From the NCBI GenBank assembly GCA_964514655.1, contig CAZEQY010000003.1, forward strand, positions 62,001-126,000: a stretch of DNA of 64,000 nt, in the 5' to 3' direction. Positions 17,763-25,083 of the stretch are shown one piece after another (position 1 is the first letter of the stretch; every line of letters begins with the position of its first letter). The notes below the pieces were generated by a model. It did no database searches. It was given only the letters and a program-made list of their open reading frames with translations, and was not told where the DNA came from. This DNA is from SZAS-7 sp964514655 (lineage in GTDB: Bacteria; Chlamydiota; Chlamydiia; Chlamydiales; FEN-1388). Both the position numbers and the translations under genes were made by a program.

Positions 17763-17820
17763 AACTTAAGAAATTTTCTCTTAATCTTAATCTTGATCTT
17801 AAGAGAAAATTTCTTAAGTT
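17763..17820. repeat. Perfect 22-bp inverted repeat upstream of a gene
   Basis: The arms (17763-17784 and 17799-17820) begin AACTTAAGAAATTTTCTC, are perfectly complementary over 22 bp and are separated by 14 bases. The hairpin lies just after the long palindrome and 20 bases before the -35 box of the next gene. It could be a terminator-like barrier, an operator or part of the foldback element. Confidence 0.75.
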
Positions 17821-17840
17821 AACCCATGGCTCCGGCACTG

Positions 17841-17869
17841 TTGACATTAAAATAATGATTATTTATTAT
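17841..17869 (+). promoter_or_regulatory. Sigma70-type promoter of the 17893 gene
   Basis: TTGACA (17841-17846), a 17-base spacer and TATTAT (17864-17869) lie 23 bases before the ATG. An AAAGGGGGG ribosome site follows at 17876-17884. Confidence 0.6.
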
Positions 17870-17892
17870 AATTATAAAGGGGGGACACCTCT

Positions 17893-19512
17893 ATGACTTC
17901 AAGTCTTGGCCCGGGTCTTCCCCAAGGAAGGGCAGTAAATACTGAGGCGTTTTTTTCTCAGCTCGACAAATGGCATAGCGCCTTAAATAAAAAAATTGAT
18001 CTCGTTGCCCTTGGCAAATTTGTAGATGCAAATGAAGAATACTTCACTCAAAGTCACACTTTCTCTAAGGAACCAGCAGATAAATGCCAAGTCCTTCGCA
18101 CCGTCATTCGAGAAAAACTGGGCGGTTTTAGTGAAAAATCCATCCCCTTGCGCGACACCAGGTTCGCTCTCCCATATTGGGAGAAAATGACTCCTACAGA
18201 AAAAAAGGCAAGCCTTGAGTGTGTAGAGGCTATACTCTCTTCTGATGATGAGCTTGCATTAAGCATGGATGCTCTCAAACTAACAGGGCACAAAAGCTCT
18301 CATCTGTGGAGCTATGTCGGAAATAAAGAGGGGATCAACGAATATCATTTAAAAGACGAGTATGATGAGAGCAAGACTGAAGATGCAAATTGGGCACTTG
18401 AAAGGAAACAGAGAAAGATTTATCCAGCCGTCGAAATGAGCCCCAGCAGAGTAAAATTACTCTTTGACACCGAAGAGGCAGATAAGACTACTATACCCCC
18501 TGGACTTATAAAGGGAGTATACAAATCGATGTCGCTTCGAGATGCCTACAAGACGTACGGACTAAAACTCTTTAGCTCTTTACCTAACGACTACCGCCAG
18601 CGAGTAATGAGCCTTGTCTTTGAAGAGCTTGGATTTAGTGTCAAACAAGGAAGTGATGGCAAAGTTCTCTTTATACCAGATGTCAAGATATTTCTTGAAA
18701 GGTGGGCAACTCTGCAGAAGAAAAATCCCAATCTTGCAAATTTTACTATCCTTACTGTGGGGGGCATTTCAACTGACGACCCTTTTATAAGAGCCTATTT
18801 TATTTACACCGCACTTGTATCGGCTGACGAGGAATTTATTCACGACATGACCATCCACGTTACAAGCCTCATTCAGCTCCTCGTCAATTTTGCCGCAAAC
18901 GGAAAGCCCTTTGATGAGTATAAATATATACTCGATCGTGAGCATTTTTCATTATATAGAAAAATTTTTAGCGCTGAACATCACCAAAACCAGCTGGATA
19001 AGAGCTTTCCTCTCTCTGCTGCAGAGCTTGCACTGCTAAAGCAATCACTTGGTGTACTAGTCGATACCAGATGGGCGCGAAATACGGAAGATACGAGGTT
19101 GTCCAACCCAGGACCCTACCCCCCAACCCCTCTAAGGAATTTGCTAGACCTGGTGAAGGAGAAAGACATCGGTCACGGGAATCCTGAGCGCTTACCTCAT
19201 GTCTGGGAAAAACTGAATCTAGCTACAGCTCCAATCTACGGACTTCCCGCAGAACTACACTTTACTGTTGTCAATAAACTTTTCGAAGAAAATCCAACAC
19301 TCCCAGCTATTGCCGACTCACGTCAACTCCATTTCAGAGGCGGTAAATCATTTCATTACACCATAAACAAAGAGAATGATACATACAAACTGCGCGTCAA
19401 GATCTCTGGTCATGACTACGAAATAGATTTAGGCAAAGAACGCATAATATCTGCAGAAGCTCTAAAGAAGCTATTAACGCAGATACAACAAAACGAAAAG
19501 ACGTGGCACTAA
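17893..19512 (+). CDS. Hypothetical protein, 539 residues
   Basis: This is a soluble, mostly helical protein with no signal peptide or membrane segment. I recognise no domain. A proline-rich stretch (SNPGPYPPTPLRN) lies near residue 410, and the C-terminal 80 residues form a beta-rich segment (FHYTINKENDTYKLRVKISG). It has its own promoter and a strong purine-rich ribosome site. It lies between an ankyrin protein and an ART-like protein, so it may be a secreted effector, but nothing in its sequence proves this. Confidence 0.65.
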   Translation: MTSSLGPGLPQGRAVNTEAFFSQLDKWHSALNKKIDLVALGKFVDANEEYFTQSHTFSKEPADKCQVLRTVIREKLGGFSEKSIPLRDTRFALPYWEKMTPTEKKASLECVEAILSSDDELALSMDALKLTGHKSSHLWSYVGNKEGINEYHLKDEYDESKTEDANWALERKQRKIYPAVEMSPSRVKLLFDTEEADKTTIPPGLIKGVYKSMSLRDAYKTYGLKLFSSLPNDYRQRVMSLVFEELGFSVKQGSDGKVLFIPDVKIFLERWATLQKKNPNLANFTILTVGGISTDDPFIRAYFIYTALVSADEEFIHDMTIHVTSLIQLLVNFAANGKPFDEYKYILDREHFSLYRKIFSAEHHQNQLDKSFPLSAAELALLKQSLGVLVDTRWARNTEDTRLSNPGPYPPTPLRNLLDLVKEKDIGHGNPERLPHVWEKLNLATAPIYGLPAELHFTVVNKLFEENPTLPAIADSRQLHFRGGKSFHYTINKENDTYKLRVKISGHDYEIDLGKERIISAEALKKLLTQIQQNEKTWH

Positions 19513-19624
19513 CGTTGAAGGCTTTGGATCGGCCCGGCTTTAGCGCATCGCTAGAGGCCTTAAAATGCCCTTATAGGCACTTGCTCATGTTGCGTTTGCC
19601 CAAGTAAAAGGTTTTTGATATTGT

Positions 19625-20611
19625 TTACGGCACATTTTCGGAAAAAACAACATTTTTACCAAAGCGCGGATCAGCTGCGTAGTCCTTCAGGTCTAATTCT
19701 GGGCCGATGATGAGCACGTTAGGGCTTGATAGGTCCACTTTAAAAAATTTGCCGCCATTTTGTCCTGCAGCAAGAAGCTCATATTCGCCAGTAGCCGCAA
19801 TTTGTTTATCTCCTATGATGGGCTCAGCGCCACCTATAAGCACCCTCACATAGCCATAACAGCCTTTATAGGAATTTCGAAAGACGCGTATTTCTCCCGC
19901 TATTTTATAGGGCTCTACCAATCTGCTGTTTCGCATCTCTTCGAAAAGTGAATGAAGCTTCTGAATGCTAAAGTGTACCTTTCCTTCCTTCACAAGTCTT
20001 TGATACACTTCAAATACCTTTGTAAGCTGGGCTTTAAAGCGTTTTTCTTTAGGTAGCGCCTTATCTATCATCATGGCCACAAGTGGGTGCGAATAAAGAG
20101 ATCGAGGCTTTTCTTTTTCTTTCCATAGGCCGGGGTAGTCTTGCATTATTTCATCTAGTAGGTCCTTAAGATACATACGGTTTTTAAAGTACTCCCCCGT
20201 ATAACGCTCATGATCCTTTAGCGCATGGCTCTTAAGCCATGTAAATTGTTCTGTTCGCGATTTATTGTTCCAGTCAGCAGGCTTGGGAGTACGAGGTCTA
20301 GAGCTAAGAACTAGCTTTTCAATATCCTCATCCGATAAGGCAAATAACTCACATACTTCATCTTGAATTTGCCTAAGCTTTTCAGATGGAATGACATTCT
20401 GAGGCAGGTAAACAACCTCTCGGCTGCCAGAAAAAGGGCCGCCTTCAAACTCCACCTTACCGGTACGGCGAAGCACCTGCTCAGCTGGGCGCAAATACCC
20501 ATCTTTCATTACGGCTTCTACATTTTTAGAGGTAATGCCGTGCGCGACGTAGTCTTGCTGATACAACGAATTCCATTCTGTCAATCGTGAAAGCTGTGTT
20601 ACTGAGACCAT
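19625..20611 (-). CDS. Hypothetical protein with ART-like N-terminal motif
   Basis: This 328-residue protein opens with YVAHGITSKNVEAVMKDGYL (near 20-40). It resembles the His-Gly-Thr/Ser strand and 'ILKEGL' helix of ADP-ribosyltransferase folds. A strand VYLPQN near 70 could be the second core element, and the catalytic third residue is not identifiable. The middle is helical and charged. The C-terminus is beta-rich (YGYVRVLIGGAEPIIG and KFFKVDLSSPNVLIIG). The start follows AGGTGAT. This could be a host-directed toxin or a structural protein; the ART link is tentative. Confidence 0.6.
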   Translation of the reverse strand: MVSVTQLSRLTEWNSLYQQDYVAHGITSKNVEAVMKDGYLRPAEQVLRRTGKVEFEGGPFSGSREVVYLPQNVIPSEKLRQIQDEVCELFALSDEDIEKLVLSSRPRTPKPADWNNKSRTEQFTWLKSHALKDHERYTGEYFKNRMYLKDLLDEIMQDYPGLWKEKEKPRSLYSHPLVAMMIDKALPKEKRFKAQLTKVFEVYQRLVKEGKVHFSIQKLHSLFEEMRNSRLVEPYKIAGEIRVFRNSYKGCYGYVRVLIGGAEPIIGDKQIAATGEYELLAAGQNGGKFFKVDLSSPNVLIIGPELDLKDYAADPRFGKNVVFSENVP

Positions 20612-20899
20612 ATCACCTAAATAAAATAATGTCTATATTACCAACGTGCAGCTATAAATTCAACAAGTTTGTTAAAATCTTACACGAGCGGTGCTTAGGA
20701 TAGAGCGCCCATACCCTCTTGTCCGAAACCATCACACTAGCATGTGACTCTCCCTGTTGGTAGATGGTAGAGATACATTTCTTGCAGTGCCTTTTTAGGC
20801 GGCACTTATACCGATTTTTGACATTTTCAAATAAATACATTGCTACAAATCAAACAAAAGCATACAATAAATTGTTTAGTTCCATATTAAATTAATTAA

Positions 20900-21319
20900 C
20901 CAGGTAGTTATACGGTTCCTTTACAGTGGGAACATCAAATACGTCGTGAAGTCGACGATCAGGTTCGCCGCTCACTGTATGGACATCTCCATAATGTTCT
21001 GGGAAGAATTCCCGTTTATGTAGATACTCCGAATTCCACGATTGCCCTGAAGGAAAAAAGTTTTTCCGTTACTAAAGAAACGCCCTTGGAATCTTTAATC
21101 ACAGAAATTCGCACATGCAATTCCTTTTCCCCGCAAGATCAGTTTATATTTTATGTTGAACGGGGGCCATTTACACGAAGAGATTTTGCTCCGAAGCAAC
21201 GAGGCGTCTTTGAAGCACTAAAAAATCCTCAAACCCCGGTGCAAGACATCTATGCTACATATAAGGCAGAAGATCATTGCCTTTATATTACTCTTGACAC
21301 ACCCACAGAAGAGCCATAG
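20900..21319 (+). pseudogene. Atg8/LC3-like domain 1, no recognised start codon
   Basis: The frame is open for 139 codons from just after a TAA (20897-20899) to TAG (21317-21319). It has Atg8 features in order: a basic amphipathic N-terminal helix (QWEHQIRREVDDQVRR), the strand GRIPVYVD (residues 35-42 of the open frame), FSV at the LC3 'FLV' position, helix LESLITEIR (63-71), strand FIFYVE (82-87) and IYATYKAEDHCLYITLD (117-133). No ATG, GTG or TTG occurs in frame before a TTG at 21086, which would remove the first strand. The gene is therefore 5'-damaged, uses an unusual start, or contains a sequencing error. The next Atg8-like gene continues in the same frame after the TAG. Confidence 0.7.
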
Positions 21320-21349
21320 TATGATAGCTTGCTTGATCGTATTGCAAAT

Positions 21350-21814
21350 ATGAATATAACCCCTGTAGATCCTCCGCCACCTAATTGGCCATCGAGATTT
21401 AAAGCGACACATGCGTTTGATAAGCGCAAGGCATTAACCACTTCTATATTCGCAACACATCCCACTTGGAAAATAAATGGACCCCTCCAAACGAATTATT
21501 TATATATACCGGTTATTGTTGAGCAGTACCCAGCAGCTACTACCATCAAAAAACCAAGGCATCTTGTTGAAACAGAAGGAATGGATGTAGCGTACTTCAT
21601 GGCAACCCTTAAGAAAAAGCATGCTATTATGCCAGGGGATGAGTTAGTCATGTATGTAGGAAGAGAAACCCTGCAAGCACTTTCTTCATCGATGATGGAA
21701 GATATCTACAGGCGACACAAGGACGCAGATGGATTTTTGTATGTTACAGTCACCCATACACCTAAAACATCTTGGCTTCAGTGCCAACTCTTGAACTTGA
21801 TTGGGTATAATTAG
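21350..21814 (+). CDS. Atg8/LC3/GABARAP-like ubiquitin-fold protein
   Basis: This 154-residue protein is plainly related to eukaryotic Atg8. After a proline-rich start come HAFDKRKAL (Atg8: YPFEKRKAE), YIPVIVEQY (Atg8 RIPVICEK), KKPRHLV at the LIR-docking KxKFLV strand, EL-MYV at the AIFIFV strand and IYRRHKDADGFLYVTVT (Atg8 IYQEHKDKDGFLYVTYS). There are about 15 extra residues before the IPV strand. Instead of a C-terminal TFG, the protein has SWLQCQLLNLIGYN, so the glycine for lipid conjugation is absent or buried three residues from the end. Atg8 recruits LIR-containing autophagy factors, so a host mimic is inferred. The ATG lacks a good ribosome site; an in-frame TTG at 21329 is an alternative start. 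Acquisition from a eukaryote is likely. Confidence 0.88.
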   Translation: MNITPVDPPPPNWPSRFKATHAFDKRKALTTSIFATHPTWKINGPLQTNYLYIPVIVEQYPAATTIKKPRHLVETEGMDVAYFMATLKKKHAIMPGDELVMYVGRETLQALSSSMMEDIYRRHKDADGFLYVTVTHTPKTSWLQCQLLNLIGYN

Positions 21815-21844
21815 GTCTTTATGACAGGCCTTACCACACAATGA

Positions 21845-23302
21845 TTATTTGTTTTTCTCAAGACCTGGCACTTGTGCCTGCATAAGTTTATAGGGGCCGC
21901 TGGATGTAGTGACATCAGATTTACATGTTCGGGTATATACCTGTCTTGTCCACTTGGTAATTTGTCGGTCTGTTGTCAGAATCCAAGAGGTGTCTTTTTC
22001 TCCGCCTCTTTTTTTCCAAATTAGAGAGTCAGCACCGACTGGTAGTGTCTTTATAAAAATTGTACCCTCTGGGGTTGCAACATCAGAGAAGGTATGATCA
22101 TGGCCACGTAAAAGGCCCTCTACGCGATGCTTATCACTACTAAGAAGCTGATAGGCCCGATAGGCGCTTGGTGCAATAGCCCAGCCCTCGTCCGTATCAA
22201 CATCCGTACTCGTAGAAACTGAATATGCCAATCGATTAAGTTGAGGCCAGCTGTAGCCACTTTTTACTAAGGGCTCTTGAGTCTCACTTTTGGCCGATTT
22301 ACTTGTGCGAAACCGCGTATTCGACTCATTGTGAGCAAGAGTAAATAACTCATCTACGGCATTACGTAGATGTGGTGGCATCGCATCGGCATTATTGCGT
22401 AACTCCTGAAGGCGCTTACTAAACTCAAAATTCTTAGGCACAAGCATAACAGCTTGGTCAGACTCTCTGTCAAGCAGCCCCGCGGGATCGACGGTAGGCT
22501 CAAAACCAGTGTGGGTATAGTGCAGATATTCTCGCTGGCCTTCTGTCTTTTCAGCGATATAGAGCGTTAAAGGCATGGTATCGTATGTGCTGGCAAGCTC
22601 TCTTCGATGGTCTTGATGCATGAGAACCTCAAGAAAGTTCTCATCGCCTTTTCCTTTTTTTACTTCCTTTTTTGCCCCTTTTTCATTTACGCTTGCCGTT
22701 TCATGGTTACCGCGAATAAGAATGACTTGGTCCCTGTTTATCATCTTTATGAGATACAACAACGCAAGAGTTTCTAAATTATATGTTCCTCTATCGACAT
22801 AATCCCCCAAAAAGACAAGATAGCTATGCGGCTTACACCTATAGTCATCATCCAAAAGCCCTTCTTTCTGCAGCGTTTTTAGGTGTTCAAGCACGCTTTT
22901 GATATCGCCGTGAAGGTCAGCTCGCACAAAAATTTTTGTTCCTGGGTGTACATCACGCTTTTCGATAAAGCCAAAGTGTGTGCTTGGATTAAAAATTCTA
23001 TGAAATACACCATTGTAACACTTCATAATTTTTACAAATTCAGGAACCGTAATACGGAAATTGAAGCCGCCGGTTTCGGGGCTCCATGAAGCATCAAATT
23101 TTCTAACAAATTGCTTTAAGCTACTTACCGGATTCAGCAGGTGAACTGCTGGGCTCATAGGTATCCTCGAACTAACAGGGCTAAGGATATGCCTACGTAA
23201 AGGAGCCACCTCCGAGCCGTTTAACCCATGCTGCAAGCTACTAGCAGAAAGAGCCTCTACTCCCTTTAGTTGTACATTATGTGTATAAAGTTCTATGTTC
23301 AC
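21845..23302 (-). CDS. PPP-family serine/threonine phosphatase
   Basis: This 485-residue protein has the metallophosphatase motifs of the eukaryotic PP1/PP2A class: ADLHGD (128-133; canonical GDxHG with Ala first), GDYVDRG (166-172) and RGNHE (197-201). A later GHDHTF supplies another metal-binding His. About 115 residues precede the catalytic domain. A charged lysine-rich insertion (EKGAKKEVKKGKGDE) follows RGNHE. The start is GTG, with a promoter ending 8 bases upstream. The enzyme could act on host phosphoproteins, which is an inference from the island it sits in. Confidence 0.85.
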   Translation of the reverse strand: MNIELYTHNVQLKGVEALSASSLQHGLNGSEVAPLRRHILSPVSSRIPMSPAVHLLNPVSSLKQFVRKFDASWSPETGGFNFRITVPEFVKIMKCYNGVFHRIFNPSTHFGFIEKRDVHPGTKIFVRADLHGDIKSVLEHLKTLQKEGLLDDDYRCKPHSYLVFLGDYVDRGTYNLETLALLYLIKMINRDQVILIRGNHETASVNEKGAKKEVKKGKGDENFLEVLMHQDHRRELASTYDTMPLTLYIAEKTEGQREYLHYTHTGFEPTVDPAGLLDRESDQAVMLVPKNFEFSKRLQELRNNADAMPPHLRNAVDELFTLAHNESNTRFRTSKSAKSETQEPLVKSGYSWPQLNRLAYSVSTSTDVDTDEGWAIAPSAYRAYQLLSSDKHRVEGLLRGHDHTFSDVATPEGTIFIKTLPVGADSLIWKKRGGEKDTSWILTTDRQITKWTRQVYTRTCKSDVTTSSGPYKLMQAQVPGLEKNK

Positions 23303-23309
23303 ATAAAAA

Positions 23310-23339
23310 ATTATATCACAAAATAGAATTTTAATTCAA
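23310..23339 (-). promoter_or_regulatory. Promoter of the phosphatase gene, near-leaderless
   Basis: On the minus strand TTGAAT (23334-23339), an 18-base spacer and TATAAT (23310-23315) end 8 bases before the GTG start at 23302, so the transcript would begin at or next to the start codon. Confidence 0.55.
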
Positions 23340-23401
23340 GTATTTATTATTATAAAGTGGGGTCAGGCCTGGCATTCGGGCATTTACATAAACTAACTAT
23401 T

Positions 23402-23430
23402 TTGATATACTGTACACAAATTGTTATAAT
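23402..23430 (+). promoter_or_regulatory. Sigma70-type promoter inside the inverted-repeat unit
   Basis: TTGATA (23402-23407), a 17-base spacer and TATAAT (23425-23430) end 13 bases before the ATG at 23444. The leader would be only about 7 bases, so initiation is nearly leaderless. Confidence 0.65.
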
Positions 23431-23443
23431 TTGGTATAAAAGA

Positions 23444-24970
23444 ATGACCAGTAGTATTGACGGGACACAAGTTCTCCATGCAAATTATATTTTAAAAGAA
23501 CTACACCCTAAACAACGCATGACTTATGATGTACATAAGTATTATGGTCCATGGGGTAACGAAAGCGTAATTGAGCGCTATAAGAGAAGAAATTTTATAA
23601 TTGCCGTAGCTACATCTGTAGTTATAACGGTAGCCACACTTGCATTAAGTGTTTTTTCCTTGATGTCATATATCATGAAAAATCCTAATTGGCAGGTCCC
23701 GAACACATCTTATCCGGCACTTTCTAACAACCCAACAATGCTTAACCCTGTTGCAGCAACACTAGGAATAGTAATAAGTGCGTTTGCCGGCCTTATCATT
23801 GGAACGGGTCAAGGCCTTGGAATAACCGAACTGACAAATTATATATTAGACCGCAATACAGTAGAGCCACTACGAGAAATAAGCAAGCAAATAGCCAGTA
23901 AAGATGATATGCAACTTTTAGAAGCTGAACACCTTGTTCCGCTAGTAAAGCGATGCGATACTCGAGCTCAAGAGTGGCTTATCAAAACAATGAATTTTGA
24001 GCAGCTAACACACGCACGTGGTGCACTTAGTACAAAAACGTTTAAAAAACTAATAGAACCTGTTAATCAGACTGCGCATCATAGATGGAAGCTCATTTTG
24101 GAATTTGGCAATTTAAGTGTTGAGAAAAAACTGGAGGCCCTTAAGAAAGAAGGGCTCCTTAAAGTAGAGCTTTCAAAACAGCCAGAGATGGCCCCTTTTA
24201 TTCGCCAGGAATGCTACAAAATAAGCGAACAAGAGGCCCGTTTTCAGGCTATTCAAGCACTGGACTTGGCAGAAGGTCTTATTAACGAATCAGATAAACA
24301 TATTGTTCTTACCTTTCAACCAGATACAAAAAGAAGCTATCCTGTAAGCTGGGTTAAATCTCAATCCACTTGGCTGAACGATCGGGTCGATTTTTATGAA
24401 AAAGACGGCATAACTGATAAACTTTCATCTGAGCTTCTAGATTGCTTAGATATCATACAAGGGATTAAGCAACTTCCAGATGATCTTGACGCTCTTATTA
24501 AGTTGGCAAAAACGGCAGATTATTATATCGTGCCCGAAATAACAACCATGTTTGGAAATGCCCTTCTTAAAAAAGCGCAAAATAATAAGATCTCAAAAGT
24601 TGATTTTTTTACACTAATTGTAAAGAACATACCAAATGAAGCACGTTATAATCCCATAAAAAATAAAGCTATGCAGCTTTCTGAATACAACAAAATTCAC
24701 ACAGTTGACGAGTTTAAACGCTTATGGAAGATATCCGAAAACTGGAACGATATGAGAACCATGTGTACGACCTTCTTTACTAATACTCTTTTATATTACG
24801 GTCAATGGTATAGACAAGCCTACGAACTTGCAGATGAGCTTGATTGCCCAAAATTAAAAGAGCTATGCAGTATCAAATTGTCTGAAGCATCACCAGCCTA
24901 TAAGGAAGATGTAAAAATTTCCTACGGCATCAGTGATATGCCGCACGAAGTACTTATATGGATAAAATAA
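23444..24970 (+). CDS. Inc-like protein with bilobed hydrophobic domain
   Basis: This 508-residue protein has two adjacent long hydrophobic segments near residues 44-70 (NFIIAVATSVVITVATLALS) and 96-122 (NPVAATLGIVISAFAGLIIG) joined by a short loop. That is the bilobed signature of chlamydial inclusion-membrane proteins. The remaining 380 residues are helical and charged, with no recognised domain; the end (FTNTLLYYGQWYRQAYELAD) could be a BTB/BACK-like helical piece, which is a weak guess. The start at 23444 fits the promoter; an ATG-less upstream extension overlaps the inverted repeat. Likely a type III substrate inserted in the host-facing vacuole membrane. Confidence 0.65.
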   Translation: MTSSIDGTQVLHANYILKELHPKQRMTYDVHKYYGPWGNESVIERYKRRNFIIAVATSVVITVATLALSVFSLMSYIMKNPNWQVPNTSYPALSNNPTMLNPVAATLGIVISAFAGLIIGTGQGLGITELTNYILDRNTVEPLREISKQIASKDDMQLLEAEHLVPLVKRCDTRAQEWLIKTMNFEQLTHARGALSTKTFKKLIEPVNQTAHHRWKLILEFGNLSVEKKLEALKKEGLLKVELSKQPEMAPFIRQECYKISEQEARFQAIQALDLAEGLINESDKHIVLTFQPDTKRSYPVSWVKSQSTWLNDRVDFYEKDGITDKLSSELLDCLDIIQGIKQLPDDLDALIKLAKTADYYIVPEITTMFGNALLKKAQNNKISKVDFFTLIVKNIPNEARYNPIKNKAMQLSEYNKIHTVDEFKRLWKISENWNDMRTMCTTFFTNTLLYYGQWYRQAYELADELDCPKLKELCSIKLSEASPAYKEDVKISYGISDMPHEVLIWIK

Positions 24971-25002
24971 TTCTATCATAATTTTTTTTCAGTCGCTCTG
25001 AC

Positions 25003-25039
25003 GAGCTTTAAAATAAAAGGAGCAGTCTCCTCAAAGCTC
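25003..25039 (+). terminator. Two-part hairpin after the Inc-like gene
   Basis: An outer stem GAGCTTT/AAAGCTC encloses an inner stem AGGAG/CTCCT with loop CAGT, about 30 bases after the stop and before the right inverted repeat. The run of eight Ts lies upstream of it (24983-24990), so it is not a standard terminator. Confidence 0.35.
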
Positions 25040-25083
25040 AAATAAGAGACAAATGCCCGAATGCCAGGCCTGACCCCACAATT

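Larger units (their letters stand above)
23357..25079. mobile_element. 1.7-kb unit bounded by perfect 29-bp inverted repeats
   Basis: The left end (23357-23385) reads GTGGGGTCAGGCCTGGCATT and continues TCGGGCATTT. The right end (25051-25079) is its exact reverse complement over 29 bases. Between them lie one promoter, one gene and one hairpin, and nothing else. No transposase is encoded, and no clear target duplication is visible (left flank ATTATAAA, right flank AATTTTAC). The right end is 4 bases from the stop of the neighbouring vWA gene. This may be a non-autonomous transposable cassette carrying an Inc-like gene, or recombination between two copies of an intergenic repeat. Confidence 0.7.

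Noticed and set aside
20652..20840. A 62-codon minus-strand frame in the gap before the Atg8-like region
   Set aside because: Its composition is not protein-like, it has no ribosome site and no recognisable motif. The 288-base gap otherwise holds only AT-rich sequence and an isolated TTGACA without a good -10 box.
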